Of a stretch of 64,000 nt of DNA, positions 1-7,226 are shown in pieces. Origin of the DNA: a virus. How positions within the stretch are numbered: position 1 is the stretch's first letter; every line of letters begins with the position of its first letter. The stretch lies in IMG/VR virus record IMGVR_UViG_3300020027_000004, positions 24,003-88,002 of that record; one strand, 5' to 3'. The notes under the pieces are model-generated. The model saw nothing but the letters and a program-made list of their open reading frames with translations. It had not been told where the DNA came from and made no database searches. A program made the position numbers and the translations under genes.

Positions 1-1
1 G

Positions 2-487
2 ACCGCGAAGCGCGCGCAAGGTGCACCAACGCTGCGATGGCTTCGCTCGGCCGCCAAGCGCTGGTCGCATCCGGCATCGTTCTCTCCCTCCATCATGTGG
101 AACCGCTGGGGTCCAGCGCACGAGCTCGGACATGTGCTCGTTGCTGGCGATGACGATGGTCGCTACCACTTCGCCTACGGGCTCTGCGGCATCGAAACAT
201 GCGACTGCACCAACGAGTGGTGTCTCGTCGTCGAGTGCGCCTCGATGATCATCTCTCGCGCGCTTCTCACCGCAGCCGGTTACCCGGACGTGGCCGAACT
301 CGAGCATCGCCAGACCGAAGGCGTGGAGTTCGTGGTGCTTCATCGCCGGCGAGCTCGCGCGTTGCTCAAGCGCATCGGGCTATGGCCTGTGCCCGTCACG
401 ATCTTGGATCTGGAGAGCGCTCTCGAACGGCGATGTGCGCCAGCGCCCGCTGACGGAAACCTCACCGAGCCTACAGGGAACACATGA
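2..487 (+). CDS. HExxH-motif protein, ImmA/IrrE-like metallopeptidase candidate (5' end outside window)
   Basis: The frame is open from the left edge; an in-frame ATG at 95 would give 130 aa. Counted from that ATG, residues 9-13 read HELGH (HExxH zinc-peptidase signature). A Cys-rich stretch and a helix containing ECASMIISRALL follow, roughly where ImmA/IrrE-type peptidases carry their third ligand. The motif would lie almost at the N-terminus with ATG 95, so the real start is probably upstream of the window. The stop overlaps the next start (ATGA at 484). A role in clearing a repressor would be typical of ImmA proteins but is only inferred here. Confidence 0.5.
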   Translation, partial: TAKRAQGAPTLRWLRSAAKRWSHPASFSPSIMWNRWGPAHELGHVLVAGDDDGRYHFAYGLCGIETCDCTNEWCLVVECASMIISRALLTAAGYPDVAELEHRQTEGVEFVVLHRRRARALLKRIGLWPVPVTILDLESALERRCAPAPADGNLTEPTGNT

Positions 488-915
488 CAGCAGCGAACAA
501 GATAAACGGCCACCATGCACCGATGCCCGCACAAGCCAAGCAACACGATCAAGATACGCCATCCTGGATCACGCGGTTGTTGCACGACGATCCCGAGGGA
601 TGGTGCCGCTTGCGTGGATTGCAAGCGATGCTCGCGTTACCGCCGACGAACCAGCGCCGGCGCGTCGTGGAAGTCGAGGTGGAGCGCGGGGTCTGGGAAC
701 CAATCGACGAGCTCAGTATCGATCCCGAGCATCTCGTGCTCGCACAGTCAGGGGCGGAACTCGCGCACATCGCTGGCGAGCTCATGGCGCGCCGTGCACG
801 CCTCGAGTGGCGAATCGTTCCGAGCTCGGGGATCCCGCAATGGCGCATGGCCGCGCGCGGGGTGCGTGAGCACTTCGCCGACTACCGCGATCCGACGCGC
901 GAGGCTGGGCCCTGA
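484..915 (+). CDS. Hypothetical protein, 143 aa
   Basis: I do not recognise this protein. The ATG overlaps the previous stop and its own TGA overlaps the next ATG, so it lies in a translationally coupled string. It has a polar N-terminus, a Trp-containing helix near residue 28 and a charged beta-rich middle (VVEVEVERGVWEP). There is no signal peptide, membrane segment or metal site. An overlapping frame starting at 435 is Arg-rich and lacks coupled ends, so it was set aside. Confidence 0.6.
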   Translation: MTAANKINGHHAPMPAQAKQHDQDTPSWITRLLHDDPEGWCRLRGLQAMLALPPTNQRRRVVEVEVERGVWEPIDELSIDPEHLVLAQSGAELAHIAGELMARRARLEWRIVPSSGIPQWRMAARGVREHFADYRDPTREAGP

Positions 916-1469
916 TGTCCTCGAACGCGCAGCGGCATCTGACTCGGGTCGAGGCCGCGAAGCAACGCGCGGCGATCGCAGCGGAGGCGCGGCGCAAAGA
1001 GCGAGCGGATGCGAAACGCTCTGCCATTCGCGCGCTCATCGATCCGTTCCGCGAGCACGCGAGCATCGTGCTCGATGCACTCCTAGCCGACCAGGACGAG
1101 AACGGTCGGCGAGATGTCGCCGCGCTTCACGATGACATCGATAATTTGATCGATGTTGCTTTGCGGCATGCACGCGAGCGCTTTCCTCAGAGCCGATTCG
1201 AAACCGCATACATGTGGCGCGGTCGCGGTGGCGGATTCGGTGACGAGCGCGGCGATGTCTACTGCCGCTTCTGCGGCGAGCTCCAGCTCCCGAACATGCG
1301 GCGCACTAACGCATGGCGCAAGCGCGGCACGTTCAAGGAGATGCCGTGGACCCACCTGGCCATCTGCGCGCTGAAACACCTCGCGTTCGATCTTGATGTC
1401 GTCACGCCAGGAACGATGAAGCTACCGATCGACTCGCTCCCCAACCTCGAACCGAACGAGAGCCCATGA
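915..1469 (+). CDS. Hypothetical protein with CxxC pair, 184 aa
   Basis: Unrecognised. The N-terminal 50 residues are a basic, Ala/Arg-rich helix likely to form a coiled coil. The C-terminal half carries YCRFCGE (Cys 117 and 120) and a later Cys in ICALKH, which could bind zinc. Starts and stops overlap both neighbours by 1-4 nt, indicating one transcription unit. Confidence 0.6.
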   Translation: MSSNAQRHLTRVEAAKQRAAIAAEARRKERADAKRSAIRALIDPFREHASIVLDALLADQDENGRRDVAALHDDIDNLIDVALRHARERFPQSRFETAYMWRGRGGGFGDERGDVYCRFCGELQLPNMRRTNAWRKRGTFKEMPWTHLAICALKHLAFDLDVVTPGTMKLPIDSLPNLEPNESP

Positions 1470-2050
1470 ACCGAGAACGCCTGATCGAGATCGCACGCGC
1501 GAGCGCCAAGGCCAAGCCACAGAGCTACTACGCCGAGCCGTTCGAGCCGCACGAATGGGTCATCGACGCGATGCTTGGAGCGATGAAGGAGGCGGCAGCG
1601 TTCATCGAGACCGAGCTCCGCGCATCCGGTAGAGCATACGCGCGCAAGCTGGTAGATGAGGCGGCCGCGGATTCAAGCGTGGTGGGTGCGATACGCCTTG
1701 CTCACGAGCAAGTGACGAAGGAGCGCGAACGCGAACGCGCCGCGAAGGATGCCGCGTACCACGAGCGGAACCAGTGCGTGGCCGCGCTCGTCACGATGGC
1801 CACGATGCTCGGCTGGCGCCACGGCCTCGGACTTCACGACGAGTCGGATGCGAGTTGGGACCGCGAGTGGATGCACATCGTGTTCATCGACCTGCCGACG
1901 GGCCAGGTGTCGTGGCACATCCACGATCGCGGGCTGCCGATGTTCCAGCACCTGAAGCCGTATCCCGGCACATGGGATGGCCACACCACCGACGAGAAGT
2001 ATCAGCGGCTCGCCAAGCTCGAGGCGTGGCGCAGGGAGACCGCAGGATGA
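1466..2050 (+). CDS. Conserved phage-type hypothetical protein, 194 aa
   Basis: A long charged helix (residues ~60-100, REREREAAKD-like) is followed by a globular part containing FIDLPTGQVSWHIHD and WDGHTTDEKYQRL. I know this LPTGQVSWH...WDGHTT pattern from many phage proteins of unknown function, so the family is familiar but its role is not. The ATG overlaps the previous stop, and the next gene starts at ATG 2047 inside its stop region. Confidence 0.65.
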   Translation: MNRERLIEIARASAKAKPQSYYAEPFEPHEWVIDAMLGAMKEAAAFIETELRASGRAYARKLVDEAAADSSVVGAIRLAHEQVTKERERERAAKDAAYHERNQCVAALVTMATMLGWRHGLGLHDESDASWDREWMHIVFIDLPTGQVSWHIHDRGLPMFQHLKPYPGTWDGHTTDEKYQRLAKLEAWRRETAG

Positions 2051-2232
2051 TGGAGCGTCAGGGCGAGGAGCTGCGGCCGCTCGCGCGAAGCGGGTGGCAC
2101 GAGAGGCGTCCGGAACAGATCGCGATCGCGCCCTCTGAGCTGCGGGGCGCCTGGCTCGCGTGGTGCGCGAGGCACTCACGACTCGTCCGCCTTCTTTGCG
2201 CCGGCCTGCAACCGAGCGCGCCTCGCAAGTAG
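2047..2232 (+). CDS. Small hypothetical protein, 61 aa, end of left operon
   Basis: The ATG overlaps the preceding stop (ATGA), which is the reason for choosing this start; the same frame is open further upstream but that part is antisense-like Arg-rich sequence. The protein is basic with two Trp and two Cys. Its last 57 nt overlap the convergent membrane-protein gene at 2176-2415, so this gene closes the plus-strand string. Confidence 0.45.
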   Translation: MMERQGEELRPLARSGWHERRPEQIAIAPSELRGAWLAWCARHSRLVRLLCAGLQPSAPRK

Positions 2233-2415
2233 CGCCTTGTCGGGTGTCGGCGGCAGCCGCTCTCCACGAAGCGTGGCGTCGCGAATATCCTCAAGCGTCC
2301 TCGCGATACGACCCAGGCGAGACACCGTCATGGCCGACCAGATGATCCAGAGGATCCAGCTGGTGAACATGAGGGCGCCAATCACGAGGCCGACGCCGAA
2401 ACCGATTGTCATCAC
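2176..2415 (-). CDS. Small membrane protein, 79 aa
   Basis: The N-terminus is a long hydrophobic stretch (residues ~3-32, IGFGVGLVIGALMFTSWILW) followed by a charged cytoplasmic tail with RTLEDIRDATLRG. One or two membrane passes are likely. The start overlaps the stop of the upstream recombinase (ATGA), so the two are probably co-translated. Function unknown. Confidence 0.6.
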   Translation of the reverse strand: MMTIGFGVGLVIGALMFTSWILWIIWSAMTVSRLGRIARTLEDIRDATLRGERLPPTPDKALLARRARLQAGAKKADES

Positions 2416-3068
2416 GACCGCACCGCCCGTTGAGTGCTTCGTCGCTTGGTGCTGGTGGGTCCCATGGCTTGCTTCACTCCACCCTCCGGGTTGTTCGCGT
2501 CAGCCGCGCGCAGCCGCGCGACGCCGACGGTACAGCGCAGTTCCTTTGCGATCGTTGACCACGACTTGCCTTGACGCCGCAACTCGATGACAGCCGCCGA
2601 TGAGGGACCGTTCACCGGAGGCCGGCCGAGCCGTTTCCCCGACCGACGAGCGCGATCAAGTCCGAGCATGGTGCGCTCCCGAATCAGCGTGCGCTCGAAC
2701 GTTGCAACACCCGCGAGCACGGTGAGGATCAGGCCGCTGATTGCATCGCCGCCAGGCTTCACGTCGATTCCCTGCGAGGTCGCGACGAAGCGCACGCCAG
2801 CGTCCTTGAGCGCCTCGATGTTCGCGAGCACATCGAGAGTTGAGCGTCCCCAGCGATCCATCTTCCACACCGCGACCGCATCAATCTCTCCCTTGCGGGC
2901 AGCTTCGAGCACGCGCTGGAGACCTGGGCGACCGTTCCACGCACCGCTCGCCGACTCCTCGATACACAGCGCCACGACTCCACCGTGACGGTCGACCCAC
3001 GATTCAAGTTCTGCCCGAGCGAGACCCTGATCTTGGTCGAGCGTGGATACGCGGTGGTAGATCGCCAC
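2412..3068 (-). CDS. Small serine recombinase (resolvase/invertase family)
   Basis: Catalyses strand exchange through a 5'-phosphoserine link. From the GTG at 3068 the protein is 218 aa and opens with VAIYHRVSTLDQ, putting the nucleophile Ser at residue 8, as usual in the family. Further family marks are VWKMDRWGRS, a GDAISGLILTVLAGVATFER dimer-helix region, the GKRLGRP linker and a C-terminal helix-turn-helix (WSTIAKELRCTV). An ATG at 3152 is in frame but lies upstream of the predicted transcription start. AAGGGGGG, 8 nt before the GTG, is a strong ribosome-binding site. The short length and Pin-like C-terminus suggest an invertase/resolvase rather than a large integrase. Confidence 0.85.
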   Translation of the reverse strand: MAIYHRVSTLDQDQGLARAELESWVDRHGGVVALCIEESASGAWNGRPGLQRVLEAARKGEIDAVAVWKMDRWGRSTLDVLANIEALKDAGVRFVATSQGIDVKPGGDAISGLILTVLAGVATFERTLIRERTMLGLDRARRSGKRLGRPPVNGPSSAAVIELRRQGKSWSTIAKELRCTVGVARLRAADANNPEGGVKQAMGPTSTKRRSTQRAVRS

Positions 3069-3076
3069 ACGTATCG

Positions 3077-3099
3077 CCCCCCTTGTAGAAAACGGGGGG
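3077..3099 (-). promoter_or_regulatory. Hairpin that masks the recombinase ribosome-binding site
   Basis: On the minus strand a run of six C and a run of six G lie 11 nt apart and can pair. The G-run is the Shine-Dalgarno element of the recombinase GTG start at 3068. Folding would hide it, so translation may be conditional. The homopolymer runs could also slip during replication. Confidence 0.5.
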
Positions 3100-3134
3100 T
3101 CAATGCGGGTGCCCTGTACTGCCCGCTTCCGGCG

Positions 3135-3162
3135 ATTTGCGGCCATGGGCATAGCTTGTCAA
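3135..3162 (-). promoter_or_regulatory. Candidate promoter of recombinase gene
   Basis: The minus strand reads TTGACA (3162-3157, a perfect -35), a 16-nt spacer and GCAAAT (3140-3135, a poor -10). Transcription would start near 3128, giving a leader of about 60 nt that contains the ribosome-site hairpin. This placement supports the GTG start over the upstream ATG. Confidence 0.4.
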
Positions 3163-3183
3163 ATACGGTCGGTTATTACAAGA

Positions 3184-3199
3184 CCGCCCGAGCGGGCGG
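3184..3199. promoter_or_regulatory. GC-rich inverted repeat between divergent genes
   Basis: CCGCCC-GAGC-GGGCGG forms a short perfect stem in the divergent interval between the recombinase and the HTH-protein gene. There is no T-run, so it is more likely an operator or RNA hairpin than a terminator. Confidence 0.35.
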
Positions 3200-3244
3200 G
3201 ATCAGACCGGCAGCGGGGTGGGAGTTGCAATCCGGATTGGAATA

Positions 3245-3258
3245 TGGGCATATGCCCA
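3245..3258. promoter_or_regulatory. Perfect 14-bp palindrome just upstream of HTH-protein start
   Basis: TGGGCATATGCCCA is its own reverse complement and ends 3 nt before the ATG at 3262. A dimeric regulator bound here would block initiation, so it may be an autoregulatory operator for the adjacent helix-turn-helix gene. Confidence 0.4.
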
Positions 3259-3261
3259 CGC

Positions 3262-3882
3262 ATGAAGTCAACGTGGGTAACGACAGCGGCTGCGGCGGAG
3301 ATTTTGGGCCTTCAGGTCGTTCGCGTGCAGCAACTCGACGAACACCTACGGCCGGAACGAGTCGACGCTGGCGCGACCCGGCCGGATGGGATCCGCATCT
3401 ACCGCCGGGACGTGATCGAGGCATACGCGAAGGCCCGCGCCGATGGTGCAGGACATCGTCAGCTTCGATGCGACGCGAGCGATCCCAGAGCCGACAAGCG
3501 GGACGAGGAAGATCTCAACGCCATGCAGCTCCATCGGCGGATCGCCGAGTACTACCGGTCGGTGGGCAACGACGAAGCTGCGATCGAGGCCGACGAGGTC
3601 GTGTTCAAGCTCGAGCGCGACGTCGCGGCTCGCGGAATCGCAGCTCAGCAAGAACTCGCCGCTCACGCGCAGCTGGTCGCGCAGCTCGAAGAGTTGGGTG
3701 TCGAGCTGAGTGCCGAGCAGCTGAAGCGAAGCTCGCGATACCTGCAAGGTCGGCTCGAGGATCGAGCACGCGTTGCGATCGCTCAGCCTGATCCAGGCGC
3801 TCCCGCCGCACCTGACGTTCCCCGGCACCGGGTGCGCCTCCGGCGTCGAGGGCGGCCGCGCGGTGTCGCTCGCGAGCGCTGA
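3262..3882 (+). CDS. Putative DNA-binding protein with MerR/excisionase-like N-terminus, 206 aa
   Basis: Residues ~4-55 resemble a MerR/HTH_17 helix-turn-helix with wing: WVTTAAAAEILGL, then GIRIYRRDVIEAY. The rest is a long charged alpha-helical region, probably a coiled coil (ERDVAARGIAAQQELAAHAQ), and an Arg-rich tail. In-frame codons upstream exist, but ATG 3262 places the HTH at the N-terminus. It is divergent from the recombinase, a position typical of an excisionase or regulator. The exact role is inferred. Confidence 0.55.
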   Translation: MKSTWVTTAAAAEILGLQVVRVQQLDEHLRPERVDAGATRPDGIRIYRRDVIEAYAKARADGAGHRQLRCDASDPRADKRDEEDLNAMQLHRRIAEYYRSVGNDEAAIEADEVVFKLERDVAARGIAAQQELAAHAQLVAQLEELGVELSAEQLKRSSRYLQGRLEDRARVAIAQPDPGAPAAPDVPRHRVRLRRRGRPRGVARER

Positions 3883-3990
3883 GCGGCGAGTCGTCGTCCG
3901 CGCTGGTATCCGAATGCTCGCGACCATCGACGCGATCAACTCGCCGCGATGCGCGAGTACGTAGCAGCCGAGCGCAACAATCATCGCCGG

Positions 3991-4626
3991 CTAGGGCATG
4001 TCGATCACGAGCCAGCCGGGCTCGTTGTGGTTCGGTCCGCCGAGCCAGCCGTGCATCCGCTGCGGAGACCCAATACCGATCGATGGCGTGACCACGATGT
4101 CCGGTAGCGTGCCCGTGCGCGTCCATCCTGGGCCATTGCTTGCCGGGCCGTCGATCAGCCACTCGCCCGCTGGCGTCTTGCACACGATGGATTCTCGCGG
4201 CCCGTTCCGCTGATATCCGTCGATGTCGTTGAACGAGCCAGAGTCGTATAGAGCGCCCGCTGGCGCGTTGCTGATGGTCACGAGCTCGCCGGTATCGCTG
4301 CGCTTGTAGAGGCGCGAGCGGCTCTCCTGGCGCGCGTCATCGGCGCGGAACACGAAGCCGCACACGCACCGTTCCGGCCATCGCGCATCGTCGATCGACA
4401 CGGTCTTGCCCGTGTGGTCTCCGTCGAGCGATGACTCGATGGTCCCGCGCTCACGCCCGATCGAGATCTCCGCATCGTGATGGTTCCAGGTAACGACGTC
4501 TCCGCCGGGGTAGCGCGGCGCCGTCCGACCGCATGGCCCGGTGTCGCCATCCAATGCGAATCGACGGAGACTGAGCAAGATCTCGTCAGTGGACGTGAGC
4601 AGGAAACAGCGGATGCGTGACGGCAT
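3991..4626 (-). CDS. Hypothetical protein, 211 aa
   Basis: Unrecognised soluble protein with many Trp, Gly and Pro residues (GGPNHNEPGWLVIDMP at the C-terminus) and a CVCGF Cys pair near residue 90, suggesting a beta-rich fold. It is transcribed toward the HTH-protein gene and divergently from the gene at 4680. A TACTCT box lies 5 nt before the ATG, like other leaderless starts in this window. Confidence 0.6.
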   Translation of the reverse strand: MPSRIRCFLLTSTDEILLSLRRFALDGDTGPCGRTAPRYPGGDVVTWNHHDAEISIGRERGTIESSLDGDHTGKTVSIDDARWPERCVCGFVFRADDARQESRSRLYKRSDTGELVTISNAPAGALYDSGSFNDIDGYQRNGPRESIVCKTPAGEWLIDGPASNGPGWTRTGTLPDIVVTPSIGIGSPQRMHGWLGGPNHNEPGWLVIDMP

Positions 4627-4631
4627 GCCAG

Positions 4632-4670
4632 AGAGTAGCGCGATCCCCTGATGTCAGAGCGCGCTACGAT
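4632..4670. promoter_or_regulatory. Divergent -10-like boxes for genes at 4626 (-) and 4680 (+)
   Basis: On the minus strand TACTCT (4637-4632) is 5 nt from the ATG at 4626. On the plus strand TACGAT (4665-4670) is 9 nt from the ATG at 4680. Neither gene has a Shine-Dalgarno sequence. No convincing -35 was seen. Confidence 0.4.
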
Positions 4671-4679
4671 GATGCCGCT

Positions 4680-4952
4680 ATGGCTACAAAGCTCGAGCTA
4701 TCCACCACCCAAGTAAACTGGCGCCGCGCCGCCATCACCGGCAAGGCATTCACGAGCGCACACGTGACGTGCCGTTTTGCCGACCTCCTCGATCCCGAGT
4801 TTCGGGCCTGGATTATCCAGGTGCGCTCGCGCATCGAGGCCGGTGGCGAGTTCAAGATCCAGATCCCGCCCACGGACGCGGACGACATCATCAAGTCAAA
4901 ACTGTTTGCGCCCGCCGCCGAACTTGAGATGGATGCCGTCAGACCGGTTTGA
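4680..4952 (+). CDS. Hypothetical protein, 90 aa
   Basis: Unrecognised. Upstream in-frame codons overlap the divergent gene, so ATG 4680 is preferred. The protein has a short basic N-terminus, a Trp-containing helix (FRAWIIQVRSRIEAGG) and an acidic C-terminus. It heads a string of small genes running to about 11.6 kb. Confidence 0.5.
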   Translation: MATKLELSTTQVNWRRAAITGKAFTSAHVTCRFADLLDPEFRAWIIQVRSRIEAGGEFKIQIPPTDADDIIKSKLFAPAAELEMDAVRPV

Positions 4953-4966
4953 TACACCTGAAGCGG

Positions 4967-5194
4967 ATGACGAAGGCTGAGCGTATCACCCGAGCACAGG
5001 CCGAGTTGATGTGCCCGGTGGTTCCCCGGACGGCCCACGAGCACAACCTCGTTGCACTGTGGTGGGATCTCGAGTCGATGCGCGATGGCAATCCGCTGTG
5101 CTCGTTGAGCGCGATGAAGATGGCCGACAGGTTGCGCGCGCGATCCGTGATGGTCGCCACGAAGTCAGAGAGCAGGGTGGCCGTATGCCGGTGA
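4967..5194 (+). CDS. Small hypothetical protein, 75 aa
   Basis: Starts at ATG 4967 (MTKAERITRAQAEL), 14 nt after the previous stop. An in-frame TTG at 4949 overlapping that stop is an alternative. It is helical and charged with a Trp pair (ALWWDLES). No recognisable domain; the end overlaps the next gene by 10 nt. Confidence 0.45.
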   Translation: MTKAERITRAQAELMCPVVPRTAHEHNLVALWWDLESMRDGNPLCSLSAMKMADRLRARSVMVATKSESRVAVCR

Positions 5195-5364
5195 TCCTGG
5201 CGCGTGTGTGGTGCACGCTCGTCGGTCACAAGTGGCGCGTGCTCGCGGTCAACGCGGAGCTCGCGGGCTCGGACCCGCTCGTCGGAACGTTCGCGCTGTG
5301 CCTCCGGTGTCCAACCGTCTGGGATGACCTCGAAGGCCAGCGAACGGTAAGGACAGAGCGATGA
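5185..5364 (+). CDS. Small protein with CxxC, 59 aa
   Basis: MPVILARVWCTLVGHKWRV begins the protein and CLRCPTVW follows near residue 42. This spacing (Cys...CxxC) resembles small zinc-ribbon-like phage proteins. The stop overlaps the next ATG (ATGA at 5361). Function unknown. Confidence 0.5.
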   Translation: MPVILARVWCTLVGHKWRVLAVNAELAGSDPLVGTFALCLRCPTVWDDLEGQRTVRTER

Positions 5365-5648
5365 GTGACATTCTCGATCTCGAGGTGTGGATCAAGCGCA
5401 AGCGCATCAGCGACTGCACCCACGCTGCTGCCGATGTGGACGAGGCTGCGGCCTCGCTCACGTGCCAGTTCTGTGGTGTCGAGCTCGATCCGTGGTGGTT
5501 CCTGCGCAAGATGGCGCGCGATCTCTCTGTTGCGAAGTTCACGCTCCACCAAGCCAACAAAGAGGCGAAGCGACTGGCCGAGGAGATCGACGAACTCACG
5601 CGCCAACGGAACAACCTGCGCGCGCAGATTCGGCGGGCCGAGCGATGA
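5361..5648 (+). CDS. Zinc-finger-like coiled-coil protein, 95 aa
   Basis: The N-terminal half has a DCTH...CQFCG arrangement (Cys 19, His 21, Cys 35 and Cys 38) able to hold zinc. The C-terminal half is a long heptad-like helix (EEIDELTRQRNNLRAQIRRA). Both ends overlap neighbouring genes by 4 nt. Probably a small DNA- or protein-binding factor; not assigned to a family. Confidence 0.55.
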   Translation: MSDILDLEVWIKRKRISDCTHAAADVDEAAASLTCQFCGVELDPWWFLRKMARDLSVAKFTLHQANKEAKRLAEEIDELTRQRNNLRAQIRRAER

Positions 5649-5830
5649 GCCGCGAGCTCGTCAACTTCCTCGGGTGGTGCGTGATCCGCGGGGTTGTGTT
5701 CGTCATGCTCGATCGTGCGCTGGTGCACGACGCGGAGACATCGTTCGCATTCTGGTGCGCGTTCTCGCTCGTGGACCTCGTGCGCATCACGGATGGTGCG
5801 GTGGACCGCCACCGCGAAAGGGATCGCTGA
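5645..5830 (+). CDS. Small membrane protein, 61 aa
   Basis: Two hydrophobic stretches (VNFLGWCVIRGVVFVMLD and FAFWCAFSLVDLV) separated by a charged loop predict two membrane helices. The ATG overlaps the previous stop and the TGA overlaps the next ATG. Function unknown. Confidence 0.5.
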   Translation: MSRELVNFLGWCVIRGVVFVMLDRALVHDAETSFAFWCAFSLVDLVRITDGAVDRHRERDR

Positions 5831-6081
5831 TGAGACAACCGCGACAGCAAGCAAACGTTGGCGATGTCTTCGGGCGACTTACCATCATCGCGATCGTACG
5901 TCTCCCACCGCACAGCCACCCGCTTTCAGCAAGGCGGCTTACCGAATTGCTGGTGTTGGAGATTCGCGGCCGGTTCGATCATGGGCAACGGAGCTCGACC
6001 GCGATCGCGAAGTGGATGGGGATCGACAGATATCTCGTTCGCGCCGTGCTCGAAGGCCGGTCATGGGTGGATGTCCAATGA
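5830..6081 (+). CDS. Putative small HTH protein, 83 aa
   Basis: The C-terminal half reads like a helix-turn-helix (STAIAKWMGIDRYLVRAVLEG), similar in style to the C-terminus of the HNH-like protein at 13571. The N-terminus contains NVGDVFGRLTIIA, a beta-strand pair often found at the start of phage HNH-associated proteins. It could be a truncated relative of that family. Coupled to both neighbours by ATGA overlaps. Confidence 0.45.
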   Translation: MRQPRQQANVGDVFGRLTIIAIVRLPPHSHPLSARRLTELLVLEIRGRFDHGQRSSTAIAKWMGIDRYLVRAVLEGRSWVDVQ

Positions 6082-6365
6082 GGATGAGCATTCGCCAATT
6101 GCACGAGACGGCATATCGGAAGCGGATGGGGATGGTCGGCGTGCTTTCCGTTTGTATCTGCGCATTCCCCGTCGTCAAAGAGGAGACCGGTACCGAGCAC
6201 AGCAAGCACTGCCCCGCGCACCAGATGATCCTGGCCCAGCGCGAACTCGCCGCAGGTGAGTCGTCAATCGTGATCGATGAGGCCATCGCAGAAGCCTCAT
6301 CGTTCGAGGTCGAGCGCTTGAGCAACCTCGTGGGCAAGCGGCGCAAGGCGAGGACGGCACCATGA
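6078..6365 (+). CDS. Hypothetical protein, 95 aa
   Basis: Unrecognised; two Cys near residue 30 (VCICAF), a HCPAHQ segment and an acidic helical C-terminus. The ATG at 6078 overlaps the previous stop. A second ATG two codons later is possible. The stop overlaps the next ATG. Confidence 0.45.
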   Translation: MRMSIRQLHETAYRKRMGMVGVLSVCICAFPVVKEETGTEHSKHCPAHQMILAQRELAAGESSIVIDEAIAEASSFEVERLSNLVGKRRKARTAP

Positions 6366-6721
6366 TCCGCACGTGGATGGTGGAGATGGCCGTGGTCACG
6401 GTGGTCTTGGCGACCGTCGCGATCGCGAGCGGAGGTGGAGCGGTCGAGCTGCTCGGCGCGACCGCTGTGGTGCTCACGTTCGGGCACGCGCAAGTAGCTG
6501 AGCGACTCGCAGAACGTGATGCTGCGCGTGTGCGCCCGAGCGTCGCCTGCCATCGCTGGGCTGTGCGCTACCTGCTCGCCAAGGAGACCATGTGGTGCGC
6601 ATACTTCGTGATGCACCGCTCGTGGTCAGCGCTCGCCGGCGTCGGCTTGTTCCTCGCGTACCCGGCGTGGCGGCGATGGTGGCGAGCCCGGCATCCGCTC
6701 GCAAGAGTCGAGGTTGCGTGA
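6362..6721 (+). CDS. Membrane protein, 119 aa
   Basis: Two N-terminal hydrophobic helices (residues ~8-24 and ~28-42) and a third near residue 88 (WSALAGVGLFLAYPAW). A Cys/Trp-rich loop lies between and an Arg-rich end follows. This resembles small inner-membrane proteins found among accessory genes of many phages; role unknown. The ATGA start overlaps the previous gene and GTGA leads into the next. Confidence 0.55.
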   Translation: MIRTWMVEMAVVTVVLATVAIASGGGAVELLGATAVVLTFGHAQVAERLAERDAARVRPSVACHRWAVRYLLAKETMWCAYFVMHRSWSALAGVGLFLAYPAWRRWWRARHPLARVEVA

Positions 6722-6921
6722 GCGGGCGAGAGGAACGCGCGGCGATCATCCGGGCTGCGCACCTGGAACCGATCCCTGAGGGTGTGCTGGTTTGGTGTGG
6801 CGGCCTAGGATCTGCCGTGCACAACGAGCGGCTGCCATCGCTCAAGATGGCCATCAACGAGGCGAAAGTGTCTCTCGCGTGGCGCGAGTGGCGAAGACTT
6901 CGCCGCGGCGGACCACCATGA
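6718..6921 (+). CDS. Small hypothetical protein, 67 aa
   Basis: GTG start chosen because it overlaps the preceding TGA (GTGA at 6718). Contains EGVLVWCGGLGSAV and NEAKVSLAWREWRRL. The latter closely matches NATKVALAYRSLRP in the next gene, so the two may be related, with a duplicated C-terminal helix. Confidence 0.45.
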   Translation: MSGREERAAIIRAAHLEPIPEGVLVWCGGLGSAVHNERLPSLKMAINEAKVSLAWREWRRLRRGGPP

Positions 6922-7220
6922 GCGCACGTGTTCGCGAACGCCGCGCAGCAATCGCGCGGCTCGTGGCATCGGCGGAGGTCGAGGCGACCGAGGGAGCGAG
7001 CTACGTGATCGTGTTCATCGGCGGTCTGAGCCAGCCCGTCCACCACGATGTTGATGGGTTCGTTCAGCGTCCATCGTTCGCGGTCCGCGTCAACGCCACG
7101 AAGGTCGCGCTCGCGTATCGAAGCCTGCGGCCGCGCCAAATCATGACGGGTGGTCTTGCGCGCGTTGGAGGCGTGATTGCGATCTACCCACGCTCGTTGT
7201 CATACCTCGACGGTATCTAG
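6918..7220 (+). CDS. Hypothetical protein, 100 aa
   Basis: Unrecognised. The ATG overlaps the previous stop. A beta-rich middle (YVIVFIGGLSQPVHHD) precedes NATKVALAYRSL, which resembles the helix in the upstream gene. Six nucleotides separate its stop from the next ATG. Confidence 0.45.
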   Translation: MSARVRERRAAIARLVASAEVEATEGASYVIVFIGGLSQPVHHDVDGFVQRPSFAVRVNATKVALAYRSLRPRQIMTGGLARVGGVIAIYPRSLSYLDGI

Positions 7221-7226
7221 GGACCT

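Noticed and set aside
2412-3882. Attachment site (attP) next to the recombinase
   Set aside because: The recombinase is of the small invertase/resolvase type and no tRNA-derived core or clear recombination site was found in the neighbouring intergenic sequence.
3346-3984. A 212-aa minus-strand frame opposite the HTH-protein gene
   Set aside because: The plus-strand protein has an HTH and natural coiled coil; the minus frame shows no motif.
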